Of a stretch of DNA of 64,000 bases, positions 46,386 to 55,639 are shown in pieces (position 1 is the first letter of the stretch; each line of letters opens with the position of its first letter). The notes below the pieces were generated by a model. That model did not search any database. It was not told the DNA's origin and saw nothing but the letters and a program-made list of their open reading frames with translations. The stretch is from Dokdonella fugitiva (GTDB lineage Bacteria > Pseudomonadota > Gammaproteobacteria > Xanthomonadales > Rhodanobacteraceae). The stretch covers positions 1,000,525 through 1,064,524 of the forward strand of contig NZ_JACGXL010000001.1 of the NCBI RefSeq assembly GCF_014138265.1. The letters run 5' to 3'. The position numbers and the translations under genes are program-made.

Positions 46386-47639
46386 TCAGTGGAAACGATC
46401 CGGCGCGAACGGCGCCGGATCGAGCGAAGGCGGGCGACCGGCGACGATCTCCGCGACGAGTTCGCCGGTGCCGGCGGACATCGTGACGCCGAGCATGCCA
46501 TGCCCGGTCGCGAGCACGAGATTGTCGATGCCGGGCGCGCGGCCGAGCACGGGCAGGTCGTCGGGAATCATCGGGCGCCAACCGTACCATTCCTCGACGA
46601 GCTCGGGCCCTTCAGGTTCGCGCAGGAACCCGGCCGCGCCGCGGCGCAACGCGTCGAGGCGCACGCGCGTCAGGCGATCGTCGTAGCCGGCGAATTCCAT
46701 CGTGCTGCCTAGACGGTAGCCCGATCCCCACGCCGTCACGCAGACGCTCGGCTCCTTCAAGGTCATCGGCACGCGCGGGCACAGGGCCGGGCGCGAGTAG
46801 GTGATCGAATAACCCTTGCCGGGCTGGATCGGGATGCGCAGGCCGAGCCGGCGCGCGAGCAGCGGCGACCAGGCGCCGAGCGCCAGCACGACGTCGCGAC
46901 CCGCATGCCGATCGTTCGACGCGACCACCTCGCTGATGCGCGAACCATCCAGCACGAACCCTTCGACGCGGGCGCCCTCCTCGATGCGGCCGCCCGCGGC
47001 GCGCACGATGCGCGCGAGCTCGGCGACGTAGCGGTCCGGCCGCAACGACGCGTCCCCGGGATAGAACAGTCCGCCGACGACGCCCGGCTTCAGAGCGGGT
47101 TCGCGCGCGAGCGTCGCGTCGGCATCGAGCGCCTCGGCGCCGACGCCGAACGCGGCGAGGCGCTCGGCCACCGCGCGCGCGTGCGCGAAGTTGGCTTCGT
47201 CGCGGAACACGCTGAGCGTGCCGATCGCCTCGAACTCGCAGTCAAGCCGTTCCTGCCTCACGAGGTCCTCGATGAGCGCGCGCGAGCGCAGCAGCAGCGG
47301 CGCCTTCGCGCGCGTCGCGGCGGTCCAGTCGCGCTCGTTGCAGCGGCGCGCGAATGCGAGCAGCCAGCGTGCGAGCGCCGGATCCATTCGTGGACGGATG
47401 CGCAGCGGCGCGTCGGGCTTGAACAGCCAGCGCAACGCCTGCGCGATCGTGCCCGGCGCGGCGAGCGGTCCCGCATGGCTCGGCGTCAGCGTGCCGCAGT
47501 TGCCGTGCGAACTCGCGCAACCGGCCGTGCCCTGCTCGAGCACGGTCACGCTGCGGCCTTCGCGCAGCAGGTAATGGGCACACGCGAGGCCGATCACGCC
47601 CCCGCCGAGGATCACGACGTCCGAAGGTCGAGCAGTCAT
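46386..47639 (-). CDS. dadA: D-amino acid dehydrogenase (DadA-like FAD oxidoreductase)
   Basis: DAO-family flavoprotein: N-terminal 'VVILGGGVIGLACAHYLLRE' FAD motif, 'CASSHGNCGTLTPSHA', 'GYRLGSTMEFAGYDD', and the C-terminal 'LATGHGMLGVTMSAGTGELV' signature. DadA-type enzymes oxidise D-amino acids to 2-oxo acids and pass electrons to the respiratory chain. 417 residues; ATG 47639. First gene of a two-gene minus-strand operon with a CocE-type hydrolase, which could release the amino acids it oxidises. Related FAD enzymes (hydroxyproline or glycine oxidases) differ mainly in substrate pocket and cannot be separated by eye. Confidence 0.88.
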   Translation of the reverse strand: MTARPSDVVILGGGVIGLACAHYLLREGRSVTVLEQGTAGCASSHGNCGTLTPSHAGPLAAPGTIAQALRWLFKPDAPLRIRPRMDPALARWLLAFARRCNERDWTAATRAKAPLLLRSRALIEDLVRQERLDCEFEAIGTLSVFRDEANFAHARAVAERLAAFGVGAEALDADATLAREPALKPGVVGGLFYPGDASLRPDRYVAELARIVRAAGGRIEEGARVEGFVLDGSRISEVVASNDRHAGRDVVLALGAWSPLLARRLGLRIPIQPGKGYSITYSRPALCPRVPMTLKEPSVCVTAWGSGYRLGSTMEFAGYDDRLTRVRLDALRRGAAGFLREPEGPELVEEWYGWRPMIPDDLPVLGRAPGIDNLVLATGHGMLGVTMSAGTGELVAEIVAGRPPSLDPAPFAPDRFH

Positions 47640-48005
47640 GGCGTGATTGTACGGAGCGGGGTGCGGATCGTGTGCGCTGCGCGCCATCGGCGGACGACGT
47701 CATCGGACGATGCCATTCGCTCGAACGCGCTACCGCGAGGGGTCTGCGATCGGCGAGTCCGATGCGCATGGGCGCGGCGGCGACGCTGCAGGACATGCAA
47801 GCGCGCGCTTGACGGCTCGCGGGCGACCCACGACGGGCCGCCTGCCGGACCCTGGTCATCCGTTGCCGCTCCCGACGGGAGGTCACTCCGTCCACGGACG
47901 GACACCGGATCGCGGCGAGCTCCGGTTCGTCGCTGGCGGCAGCGATCTGGCATCAAATGTGCAGTTTTCCCAGCGAGGGCATGCCGCCCGGTAGGAAATC
48001 CGCCC
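47640..48005. other. Gene-free region between divergent dadA and a small hypothetical gene
   Basis: 366 bases with high GC. Frames on both strands are open only as shadows with no start or codon pattern that convinces. The stretch must hold promoters for both divergent genes, but no clear -35/-10 pair stands out. A short hairpin CCGTCC-AC-GGACGG lies near 47888-47901, and a GGTAGGAAATCC ribosome binding site precedes the gene at 48006. Nothing else is seen. Confidence 0.5.
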
Positions 48006-48317
48006 ATGAAGGTGTCGACGAACGAACTGCTGCTGGCTCTGCGGGCGCCGAACTCCGGCTGGCTCGCCGCGCTCATCTGCGCGCTCGACGAGGCCCTGCA
48101 GGACCCCGATTTCGCCGAGCCGCAGCGCGAAATGGTGCGCAGCCTGCTCGATGCGGGCGGCGTGCCGCACGCCGTGGCGCAGGCCGCCAACGATCGCCTG
48201 ACCCGCTTCGAGGAAACCGTGAAGGACCTGCACTCGCTGCTGGTCATCCCGGAACCGGAAGCGCCGGCTGCCCCGGCCGCCCGTCCGAAATTGACACTCT
48301 GTGTAACCGCGGCCTGA
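48006..48317 (+). CDS. Hypothetical protein, small helical
   Basis: 103 residues, no family recognised. Mostly alpha-helical by composition: 'STNELLLALRAPNSGWLAAL', 'DPDFAEPQREMVRSLLDA', 'ANDRLTRFEETVKDLHSLLV', then a Pro/Ala linker and a short end. No signal peptide. ATG 48006 has a good ribosome binding site (GGTAGGAAATCC), and codon use is like the neighbours, which supports a real gene. Followed after 87 bases by an NlpC/P60 lipoprotein on the same strand. Confidence 0.6.
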   Translation: MKVSTNELLLALRAPNSGWLAALICALDEALQDPDFAEPQREMVRSLLDAGGVPHAVAQAANDRLTRFEETVKDLHSLLVIPEPEAPAAPAARPKLTLCVTAA

Positions 48318-48404
48318 GCCAAGCCCCCAGCGGCGACAAATTCGGTCACTCCCGGACCAAGGCGCAGCGTTGACGCGCCGCGCCATTTCGGCGAGCGTTG
48401 CGCC

Positions 48405-48893
48405 ATGAAGCCGTTCGGGCGCCTTGCCGCCGTTTCCGCGCTCGCCCTCATGCTCGCCGCCTGCGGTGCACTGCCGCACCGTGGCGAACCGCCCTTGATC
48501 GCCGGCACGCCGCGTGCGGGCGCCGCCAATGCGGTGCTGTTCCGTGCGATCGCGCTCGTCGGTACGCCCTACCGCTGGGGCGGCAACACGCCCGAAACCG
48601 GCTTCGACTGCAGCGGCCTCGTCGGCTACGTCTACCGCGATGCGGCCGGGGTGACGCTGCCGCGCACGTCGTCGGCGATGAGCGAACTCGGCCGGCGCAA
48701 GCTCGCGATCGACCTGCTGCAGCCGGGGGACCTGGTGTTCTTCGAAGGCGGCCGCGACATCGGCCATGTCGGCATCTACGTCGGCGAGCGGCGCTTCGTG
48801 CATGCGCCCAACAGCGGCGGCACCGTGCGCCTGGACAGCCTCGACGGCGCGTGGTGGAAGGATCACTTCGTCTACGGCAAGCGCATCCTCTAG
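48405..48893 (+). CDS. NlpC/P60 family lipoprotein (peptidoglycan endopeptidase)
   Basis: Lipoprotein signal 'AAVSALALMLAAC' (lipobox Cys20), then an NlpC/P60 papain-like domain. 'GTPYRWGGNTPETGFDCSG' contains the catalytic Cys69, 'IGHVGIYVG' His121, and 'FVHAPNSGG' His133 as the third polar residue. Cleaves peptide cross-links or stem peptides (gamma-D-Glu-diaminopimelate type) in the cell wall; related to E. coli Spr (MepS)/NlpC. 162 residues, ATG 48405. Monocistronic or with the preceding small gene. Confidence 0.93.
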   Translation: MKPFGRLAAVSALALMLAACGALPHRGEPPLIAGTPRAGAANAVLFRAIALVGTPYRWGGNTPETGFDCSGLVGYVYRDAAGVTLPRTSSAMSELGRRKLAIDLLQPGDLVFFEGGRDIGHVGIYVGERRFVHAPNSGGTVRLDSLDGAWWKDHFVYGKRIL

Positions 48894-48995
48894 GAACGCG
48901 TTGCGGACCGGAAGGCCGAAGGTTCCGCGTCGCCGCAGCGCGCGCATCGCTGCGCGCACTGCCTCATCGGGTCCCGCATCCGGGACCCCGGCCCT

Positions 48996-49484
48996 TCAGT
49001 GGTCGTGACCGCCGGCGCCGTGCGCGTGGCGATGCGCGACTTCTTCCTCGGTCGCGTCGCGGATGTCGGTGATCTCGACATCGAACGTGAGCGTCTTGCC
49101 GGCGAGCGGATGGTTGAGATCGACGTCGATCACGCTCGAACCGATCTTGTGCACGACGACCATGCGCGGACCCGCCTCGCGCGTGTTGAGCACGGTGCTC
49201 ATGCCCGGCTGCAGGTGCTCCGGATGTTCGAAGTACTTCTTCGGCACGCGCTGCGTGAAGTTCGCGCGACGCTCGCCGTAGGCCTCCGCGGGCTGCACGA
49301 CGACTTCGAAGCGGTCACCGACGGCACGGCCGAGCAGCGCCTTCTCGAGGCCGGGAATGATGTTGCCGTGCCCGATCAGCACGCTCAGCGGTTCACCGCG
49401 CTCGCGCGACGAATCCACGGGCTCGCCGCCGCCGTCGCTGACCACGTAATGGAAGGAAACGACCTTGTTCGCCTCGACGTTCAC
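48996..49484 (-). CDS. slyD: SlyD-like FKBP-type peptidyl-prolyl isomerase
   Basis: FKBP fold with the SlyD insert-in-flap arrangement: 'VVSFHYVVSDGGGEPVDSSR', 'VLIGHGNIIPGLEKALLGRA', 'DRFEVVVQPAEAYGERR', 'VPKKYFEHPEHLQPGM' and 'DLNHPLAGKTLTFDVEITDI'. It acts as a prolyl isomerase and chaperone; in many species the His-rich tail delivers nickel. Here the tail is short ('HRHAHGAGGHDH'). The GTG at 49484 has GGAG upstream and gives 162 residues; upstream in-frame codons belong to no conserved part. Convergent with the NlpC/P60 gene. Confidence 0.92.
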   Translation of the reverse strand: MNVEANKVVSFHYVVSDGGGEPVDSSRERGEPLSVLIGHGNIIPGLEKALLGRAVGDRFEVVVQPAEAYGERRANFTQRVPKKYFEHPEHLQPGMSTVLNTREAGPRMVVVHKIGSSVIDVDLNHPLAGKTLTFDVEITDIRDATEEEVAHRHAHGAGGHDH

Positions 49485-49539
49485 CAACTCGCTCCGGAAT
49501 GAAAAAAGCGAGCGAGGATAGCAGGTTGCACCGGCTTCG

Positions 49540-50781
49540 TCATTCCGCTGCGGGTGTCGCCGCAGCGAAGCGCGCGCCATGCGCCTCCGGCCCGAACGCG
49601 GTGACGAGCGCGAGCAGCACGGCGACCACCGCGATGAAGCTCGCCATCGCGAACGCGTAGTCGCCGCCGCGCTGGTCGGCGAACCAGTTGAGGAACGGCG
49701 CGGTCGCCGAAGCAAGCAGGTTGCCGCCCTGGTAGGCGAAGCCCGGCAGGGTCGCGCGCACCGCGTCGGGCGAGAGTTCGTTGAGGTGCACGGGCACGAC
49801 GCCCCAGGCGCCCTGCACCATCACCTGCAGCAGGAACACGCCGACGCCGAGCAGGACCACCGAGCCACCGAACGCCCACAGCGGGATCGCCGGCAGTGCG
49901 AGCAGTGCGGCGGTCACGATCGCGCGCCGTCGCCCGACCTGCTCCGACCACGAGCCGAAGAACAGGCCGCCGACGATCGCGCCGAGGTTCAGCGTGATCG
50001 TGAGCCAGGCGACCGTGCGCGTGTCGAAATGATGCTGCTCCTTGAGGAAGGTCGGATAGAGATCCTGCGAGCCGTGGCTGAACAGGTTGAAGCACATCAT
50101 GAGCACGACGAGATAGGCGAACAGGCCCCAGCGTCCGCGCATCGTCTCGGCGAAACCGGGCCGCGCCGATTCCGCCGCGCTGCGCGTCGCGGTCCATACT
50201 GGTGATTCGGGCACGTGGCGGCGGATGTAGAGCACGAGCAGGGCGGGCAGCGCGCCGACGACGAACATGCCGCGCCAGCCGATGTGGTCGAACAGCAGCA
50301 GGTAGACGAGGCCGCCGAGCAGGTAGCCGCAGGCATAGCCTTCCTGCAGCAGCCCGGACACGACCCCGCGCGCCTTCGGCGGGATCGATTCCATCGCGAG
50401 CGACGCGCCGATGCCCCATTCGCCCCCCATCGCGATGCCGAACAGCGCGCGGATCACCAGCAGCGCGGTCAGCGACGGCGCGAACGCCGACGCCGCCTCG
50501 AGCACGGCGAACAGCACGATGTCGATCATGAGCACCGGGCGCCGCCCGTAGCGGTCGGCGAGCCGGCCGAACAGCCATGCGCCGAGCGGTCGCATCGCGA
50601 GCGTGAGCATCAGCGAGAACGCGACCTCGGTCTTGCCGACCTCGAACTCGCGCGCAACCTCGGGGATCACGAACACGAGCAGGAAGTAGTCGAATGCGTC
50701 GAGTGTCCAGCCGAGGAAGCTCGCGAACACCACCTTGCGCTGGCGCGTATCGAGCTCGCGCAGGACCGCGAGGAAATTCAT
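49540..50781 (-). CDS. MFS transporter, sialate/lactate:H+ symporter-like
   Basis: Twelve membrane helices with MFS loops 'GRLADRYGRRPVLM' (loop 2-3) and 'GSWSEQVGRRRAIV' (loop 8-9). The start 'FASFLGWTLDAFDYFLLVFV' and 'GGEWGIGASLAME' fit the SHS family (sialic acid NanT, lactate Jen1) and related carboxylate symporters. 413 residues, ATG 50781. It lies upstream of slyD with 55 bases between, on the same strand. The substrate is most likely a small monocarboxylate, but this is family inference. Confidence 0.87.
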   Translation of the reverse strand: MNFLAVLRELDTRQRKVVFASFLGWTLDAFDYFLLVFVIPEVAREFEVGKTEVAFSLMLTLAMRPLGAWLFGRLADRYGRRPVLMIDIVLFAVLEAASAFAPSLTALLVIRALFGIAMGGEWGIGASLAMESIPPKARGVVSGLLQEGYACGYLLGGLVYLLLFDHIGWRGMFVVGALPALLVLYIRRHVPESPVWTATRSAAESARPGFAETMRGRWGLFAYLVVLMMCFNLFSHGSQDLYPTFLKEQHHFDTRTVAWLTITLNLGAIVGGLFFGSWSEQVGRRRAIVTAALLALPAIPLWAFGGSVVLLGVGVFLLQVMVQGAWGVVPVHLNELSPDAVRATLPGFAYQGGNLLASATAPFLNWFADQRGGDYAFAMASFIAVVAVLLALVTAFGPEAHGARFAAATPAAE

Positions 50782-50903
50782 CGGCGACCTCGTCCGGACG
50801 AAGGATGCGGAACGCTACCACAGGCGCGCAGGCGCGCCGCGCGCTTCCCGGCGCCGGCAGGGGCCGCTACGCTCGTGCGTTCCAGCACGAGGACGCCAGG
50901 CGC

Positions 50904-51557
50904 ATGCCGCACGCGGAAGACAAGGAGATCGCACGTCGCGTGGCGAACCGCTATCGCCGCCCGTGGCATCGCGACTATGCGCGCTCCAAGCTGCGCATGG
51001 ACCCGGTCTACGCCTTCGTCGCCGACATCGTCGTCGACGGCAGGCCGCTGCTCGACGTCGGCTGCGGCCTCGGCCTGCTCGGCTTCTACCTGCGCGAGCG
51101 CGGCTGGCGCGGCGCCTACCTCGGCGTCGACTTCGACGCGCCGAAGATCGCCGAAGCACGCCGCGCCGCGAACGGCGAACACGACTTCGCGTTCGACGAC
51201 GGCGCCGCGCAGCGCCTGCCCGGATTCCACGGCCACGTCGCCCTGCTCGACGTGCTGCACTACCTCGAACGCGAAGAGCAGGTTGCGCTGCTGCGCGAAG
51301 CGGCCGTGCGCGTCGCGCCCGGTGCGGCGCTGGTCGTGCGCAGCGTGCTGCGCGACCGCGGCTGGCGCTTCCGCGTGACCGTGATCGAGGAATGGTTCCT
51401 GCACGCGCTGCGCTGGATGCCGAGCCCGGCGAAGCACTATCCGGTGCGCGAGGACATCGAACGTCCGCTGCTCGATGCCGGCCTCGTCGTCGAGGTGCAC
51501 CCGCTCTGGGGCAACACGCCCTTCAACAGCTTCGTGATCGTCGCGCGCCGCGTCTAG
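50904..51557 (+). CDS. SAM-dependent class I methyltransferase
   Basis: Rossmann methyltransferase: motif I 'LLDVGCGLGLLGFYL', acidic loop 'LGVDFDAPKIAEA', motif IV-like 'HVALLDVLHYL', and 'LREAAVRVAPGAALVVRSVL'. The C-terminal 'RWMPSPAKHYPVREDIERPL' is unlike standard tRNA or ubiquinone enzymes, so the acceptor is unknown. 217 residues; ATG 50904. Divergent from the MFS gene with 122 bases between. The neighbouring chain includes no lipid or polyketide genes that would suggest a substrate. Confidence 0.85.
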   Translation: MPHAEDKEIARRVANRYRRPWHRDYARSKLRMDPVYAFVADIVVDGRPLLDVGCGLGLLGFYLRERGWRGAYLGVDFDAPKIAEARRAANGEHDFAFDDGAAQRLPGFHGHVALLDVLHYLEREEQVALLREAAVRVAPGAALVVRSVLRDRGWRFRVTVIEEWFLHALRWMPSPAKHYPVREDIERPLLDAGLVVEVHPLWGNTPFNSFVIVARRV

Positions 51558-51581
51558 CGACGCGGGGCGGCAGCGGTTCCG

Positions 51582-52130
51582 TCACGAACGCACGGTTTCG
51601 CGCCGCCCGTCGCGCGTGCGCGTGCGCCGCATGCGCGCCTGCAACTGCGTGCGCAGCGCGGCGAGGTCGCGCGCGTGTGCGCGGCGCACTTCGGCGTCGC
51701 GGAGGTCGTCCTCGAGCGCGCTGCGGAAGCTGCAGAAATCCGCGTACGCCTTGCGCACGGGGCGCATGCGCTGCAGCAGCAGCTCGAGCATGATCGCGTC
51801 GTCGAGCAGGCCGATCACCTCGATCTCGTCGGGGATGAGGTCGTCCGGGTCGCTGAAGTAGACGAGCGTCTCGACGATGTCGGCGCGCTCGGGCCCGGAC
51901 AACGCCCATGCCTCGTCCTCGAGCATGACGATGAGCTTCTGCACCTCGACGACGCGCTTGCGCACGAACGCGGGCACGTCGGCCGTGTTGAGGTGGTCGA
52001 GCGCGTACTTGGCCGCTTCGATGACTTCGATTTCGTCCGCGCACGCGGCCGCGCGCCGCGCACGCGCGAGGGCGGCATGGAAACGCTCGATGTCGGCAGG
52101 TTCGAGTTCGAGGCTGATCCGCATGTGCAT
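51582..52130 (-). CDS. YkvA/DUF1232 family protein
   Basis: The central part 'LVYFSDPDDLIPDEIEVIGL' followed by 'LDDAIMLELLLQRM' is the DUF1232 (YkvA) core, a short pair of hydrophobic helices found in many bacteria with unknown role. The flanks are charged helices ('IERFHAALARARRAAACADE', 'RDAEVRRAHARDLAALRTQL'). 182 residues if it begins at ATG 52130; ATG 52124 is equally possible. Unlike short DUF1232 membrane proteins it carries long soluble extensions. Convergent with the methyltransferase gene. Confidence 0.75.
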   Translation of the reverse strand: MHMRISLELEPADIERFHAALARARRAAACADEIEVIEAAKYALDHLNTADVPAFVRKRVVEVQKLIVMLEDEAWALSGPERADIVETLVYFSDPDDLIPDEIEVIGLLDDAIMLELLLQRMRPVRKAYADFCSFRSALEDDLRDAEVRRAHARDLAALRTQLQARMRRTRTRDGRRETVRS

Positions 52131-52332
52131 CCCCGCAGCGCGGCCGTGACCGCTGGTCGTTCGTCGCCGCTCCCCCCGGAAACGGCACTGTACCGCGTGA
52201 ACCCATGAGCTGCATCATCGCGGCCGAAGCTTGGGCTTGCGGCCGTGCGGGTGTCGCACGACACCCGCGCGCCGCATCACGCAGGCAGCAGCGTTACCAT
52301 GGCGTCACCTGGGGAGGGTTCAAGGGCGGGTC

Positions 52333-55300
52333 ATGCCGCTGCAGGCGCCAGCCACGTACACCGCGGATGCCGCGCCCGGCGGCCGGGTCAGTCTGCTCTG
52401 CGTCGACCTCGTCGACAGCACGGCGCTGATCCAGGCACTCGGCGACGGCCGCGCCGGCGTCGTCCTCGCGCGCTTCGCCGACGCTGCGCGCGAGCTGTTC
52501 CTCGCCCGCGCGGGCCGCGAGATCGACCATACCGACGGCTTCCTCGTCCTGTTCGACGATCCGGTCGCCGCACTCGCGACCGCGCTCGACCTGCACGCGC
52601 GCATCGCCGCGCTCGCGCGCGACCACGCGATCCGCCTCGGCGCGCGCGCGGGCATCCATTGCGGCGAGGCGATCACGCGCGAGAACTCGCCGGACGCGGT
52701 CGCGCACGGCGCCAAGCCACTCGAAGTGGAAGGCCTCGCGAAGGCGATCTGCGCGCGCGTGTGCAGCCTAGCCGGCGCGGACCAGACGCTGCTCACGCAT
52801 GACGCGTTCGAGGAAGCGCAGTACGCACGGCGCGACGCGTTCGGCGATCCCGGGCACCTGCGCTGGCTCAGCCACGGCCTGTACACGCTCAAGGGCGTCG
52901 ACGACGCGCTGCTCATCCACGAGGTCGGCCGCGAAGGCCACGCGCCGCTCGCGCCGCCGCAGGACGTCGAGAAGGCGCGCCACCTGCGCGACGACAACCT
53001 GCTCACCGGCTGGCGCGCGGGCGCCGGCCAGGAGGTCCCCGGCCGCGCGGGCTGGATGCTCGAACGCAAGCTCGGCGAAGGCGGTTTCGGCGACGCCTGG
53101 CTCGCGCGCCACGCGGCGAGCGGCGAGGAGCGCGTGTTCAAGTTCTGCTTCCAGCTCGGCCGCCTGCGCTCGCTGCAACGCGAGGTGACGCTGTTCCGCC
53201 TGCTGCGCGGCGCACTCGGCGAGCGCAGCGACATCGCGCGCATCATCGACTGGCGCCTCGACGAAGCGCCCTACTGCATCGAGTCGGAGTACTACCCCGC
53301 CGGCGATTTCGCGACCTGGGCCGCCGCGGGCGGCGGCCTCGACGCGATCGCGCTCGACACCCGCATCGGCCTCGTTGCCGAGGTCGCAGACGCGCTCGCG
53401 GCCGCGCACGCGGTCGGCGTGCTGCACAAGGACGTCAAGCCCGGCAACGTGCTCGTCGCACGCGGCGCGGATGGCAAGCCGCATGCGCGCCTCGCCGACT
53501 TCGGCATCGCCACCCTGAGCGCGGGCAGCCGCTATCGGCACGGCCGCGGCATCGTGCCGACCGGCATGACCGCCGCGCTCGCCCTCGGTGAAAGCAGCCG
53601 TTCGACCGGCACGCGCATGTACATGGCACCCGAGCAGATCGAGGGGCGCGAGGCGACCACCTACGCCGACGCGTACGCGGTCGGCGTGCTGCTCTACCAG
53701 GTCGCATGCGCCGACTTCGGCAAGTCGCTCGCGCCGGGCTGGGAAGGCGACGTGGCCGATCCCTTGTTGCGCGAGGACATCGCTGGCCTCATCGCGCGCG
53801 AACCGTCGGCGCGCATCGGCAGCCTCGAACAGCTCGCCGCGCGCCTGCGCGCCTTGCCGCAGCGACGCACGCAGCGCGCAGAAGCGGAACGGCGGCAGGC
53901 GCGCGAACTCAAGCGGCGGCGACGCCGGCGCTGGCTCGCGCCTGCGCTCGCGCTGCTGTCGGTACTCGTGCTCGGCCTCGCCTGGGGCATCCGGCGCGTG
54001 AGCCTCGAGGCGCAGCGCGCCAACCGCGAAGCGGCCACCGCGCGCGCGGTCACCGGCTTCCTCGTCGACCTGTTCAAGCAGGCCGATCCCGAGCACACGC
54101 GCGGCGAGCAGCTGACCGTGCGCGAAGCGATGGACCGCGGCGCGACGAACGTGCAGGCGAAGCTCGCCGGCCAGCCCGACGTGCAGGTGCCACTGCTGTC
54201 CGCGATCGGCCAGGTCTATCTCGCGCTCGGCCTGTTCGATCAGGCGCAGCCGCTGCTGAAGCAGGCACTCGACGCCGACGACGCGGTGCTGCCGCGCGGC
54301 TCCGACGAGCGTGCCGAATTGCGCCTCGCTCTGCAGGACACCGAAGACGCCCTCGGCCACTACACGCGTGCGCTCGAACTCGGCGACGAGGCGCTGCGCG
54401 AGGCGCAGGCGCTGCACGGCGACGAGAGCCTCGCCGCCGCGCGCGCGCGCATCGCCATCGGCAACTCCTACAACGGCGAACACGACGCCGAGCCGGCCGT
54501 GCGCAACCTCGAACAGGCGGTCGCGACGCTCGCCGAGATCGCACCGCGCGGCGACGACCACGCCGAGGCACTCTGGAAGCTCGCGGTGAGCTACATCTAC
54601 CTCGCGCGCGAGGACGACGCGATGCGCGTGCTGGAGGAGTCACTCGGCATGCTGCGCGAACATCCGGAAGGCAACCAGACCTCGATCGCGGCCGTGTACG
54701 AGACGATGGCCGGCGTCGAACGCAACCGCGGCAACTTCCGCGCCGCGCTCACGCGCCTGCGCGCGGCTCAGAAGATCTACCTCGACCTCGGGCTCGCCGA
54801 ACACACGTCGTACGCGAGCGACCTGTTCAGCATCGCCAACGCGCAGTCGCTGCTCGGCGAATTCGAGGGCGCTCGCCGCGATTTCGCGGCGAGCCTGGCG
54901 ATCTACCGCAAGGCGTTCGGCGACCAGGCGTATCCGTCGTACGCGCTCAACCTGAAGGCGCTCGGCGGCACGCTGAGCAACCTCGGCCGCTTCGCCGAAG
55001 CGCTGCCGCTGCTGCGCGAATCGTCGGCACAGTACGCGCGGCTGCCGAACCTCGCCGCGAGCAACGTGCCGCGCATGCAGGGGATGATCGGCCTCGCCGA
55101 AGTCGGCAGCGGCGATGTCGAGCGCGGGCTCGCCGACGTGCGCGCTTCGGTCGCGACGCTCGCAGCGGCGGTCGCCGCGGCGCCCGACGACGAGGACGCG
55201 ATCGGCAACTACGTCGAGGCCGCACTGACCGCCGCCGATGCCGAACAACTCGCCGGGCGCGCCGACGGCGCGCATCGCACCTGCGACGACGCGCTCGCGC

Positions 55301-55509
55301 GCGCGCAGCCGCTGCAGCAGCACGCCCTCATCTACAATCGCGTGCGCCGCGCCAAGCTCCTGCTCTGCGTCGATCGCACCGTCGAAGCGGCCCCGCTGCT
55401 GCAGCAGATCGACGCCTCCGGCTACCACGACCGCTTCCTCGACCGCCTGCGCCGCCAGGCCGGTATCGCCACGACGACGACGCCCGATGCCGGGTCCGCG
55501 ATCGATTGA
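52333..55509 (+). CDS. Nucleotide-cyclase-like / Ser-Thr protein kinase / TPR fusion protein
   Basis: Three modules in 1058 residues. (1) About 18-195: a class III nucleotide cyclase fold ('LLCVDLVDST' and 'DHTDGFLVLFDD' give both metal Asp, about 25 and 68). (2) About 240-520: a Hanks-type kinase with 'GEGGFGDAWLA', Lys270 in 'RVFKF', 'VLHKDVKPGNVL' (HKD in place of HRD) and 'LADFGIA'. (3) One membrane helix near 540 ('LAPALALLSVLVLGLAWGI'), then TPR-like repeats to the end. ATG 52333. Both enzyme cores look complete except that the catalytic-loop Arg is Lys, so activation may not need activation-loop phosphorylation. Followed after 130 bases by kynurenine 3-monooxygenase. Confidence 0.88.
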   Translation: MPLQAPATYTADAAPGGRVSLLCVDLVDSTALIQALGDGRAGVVLARFADAARELFLARAGREIDHTDGFLVLFDDPVAALATALDLHARIAALARDHAIRLGARAGIHCGEAITRENSPDAVAHGAKPLEVEGLAKAICARVCSLAGADQTLLTHDAFEEAQYARRDAFGDPGHLRWLSHGLYTLKGVDDALLIHEVGREGHAPLAPPQDVEKARHLRDDNLLTGWRAGAGQEVPGRAGWMLERKLGEGGFGDAWLARHAASGEERVFKFCFQLGRLRSLQREVTLFRLLRGALGERSDIARIIDWRLDEAPYCIESEYYPAGDFATWAAAGGGLDAIALDTRIGLVAEVADALAAAHAVGVLHKDVKPGNVLVARGADGKPHARLADFGIATLSAGSRYRHGRGIVPTGMTAALALGESSRSTGTRMYMAPEQIEGREATTYADAYAVGVLLYQVACADFGKSLAPGWEGDVADPLLREDIAGLIAREPSARIGSLEQLAARLRALPQRRTQRAEAERRQARELKRRRRRRWLAPALALLSVLVLGLAWGIRRVSLEAQRANREAATARAVTGFLVDLFKQADPEHTRGEQLTVREAMDRGATNVQAKLAGQPDVQVPLLSAIGQVYLALGLFDQAQPLLKQALDADDAVLPRGSDERAELRLALQDTEDALGHYTRALELGDEALREAQALHGDESLAAARARIAIGNSYNGEHDAEPAVRNLEQAVATLAEIAPRGDDHAEALWKLAVSYIYLAREDDAMRVLEESLGMLREHPEGNQTSIAAVYETMAGVERNRGNFRAALTRLRAAQKIYLDLGLAEHTSYASDLFSIANAQSLLGEFEGARRDFAASLAIYRKAFGDQAYPSYALNLKALGGTLSNLGRFAEALPLLRESSAQYARLPNLAASNVPRMQGMIGLAEVGSGDVERGLADVRASVATLAAAVAAAPDDEDAIGNYVEAALTAADAEQLAGRADGAHRTCDDALARAQPLQQHALIYNRVRRAKLLLCVDRTVEAAPLLQQIDASGYHDRFLDRLRRQAGIATTTTPDAGSAID

Positions 55510-55639
55510 GCCGGCGGCGCGGCGGCGGGCGTCCCGAGGCGCCCGGCGAAGCGGCCGGCCCTTGCGGGCCCGCGGGGGATTGCAATCCGACCCGCCGATC
55601 GCGCAAGTTCCGCGTTCAGTCCTGGCACGTCGAGGCAGC

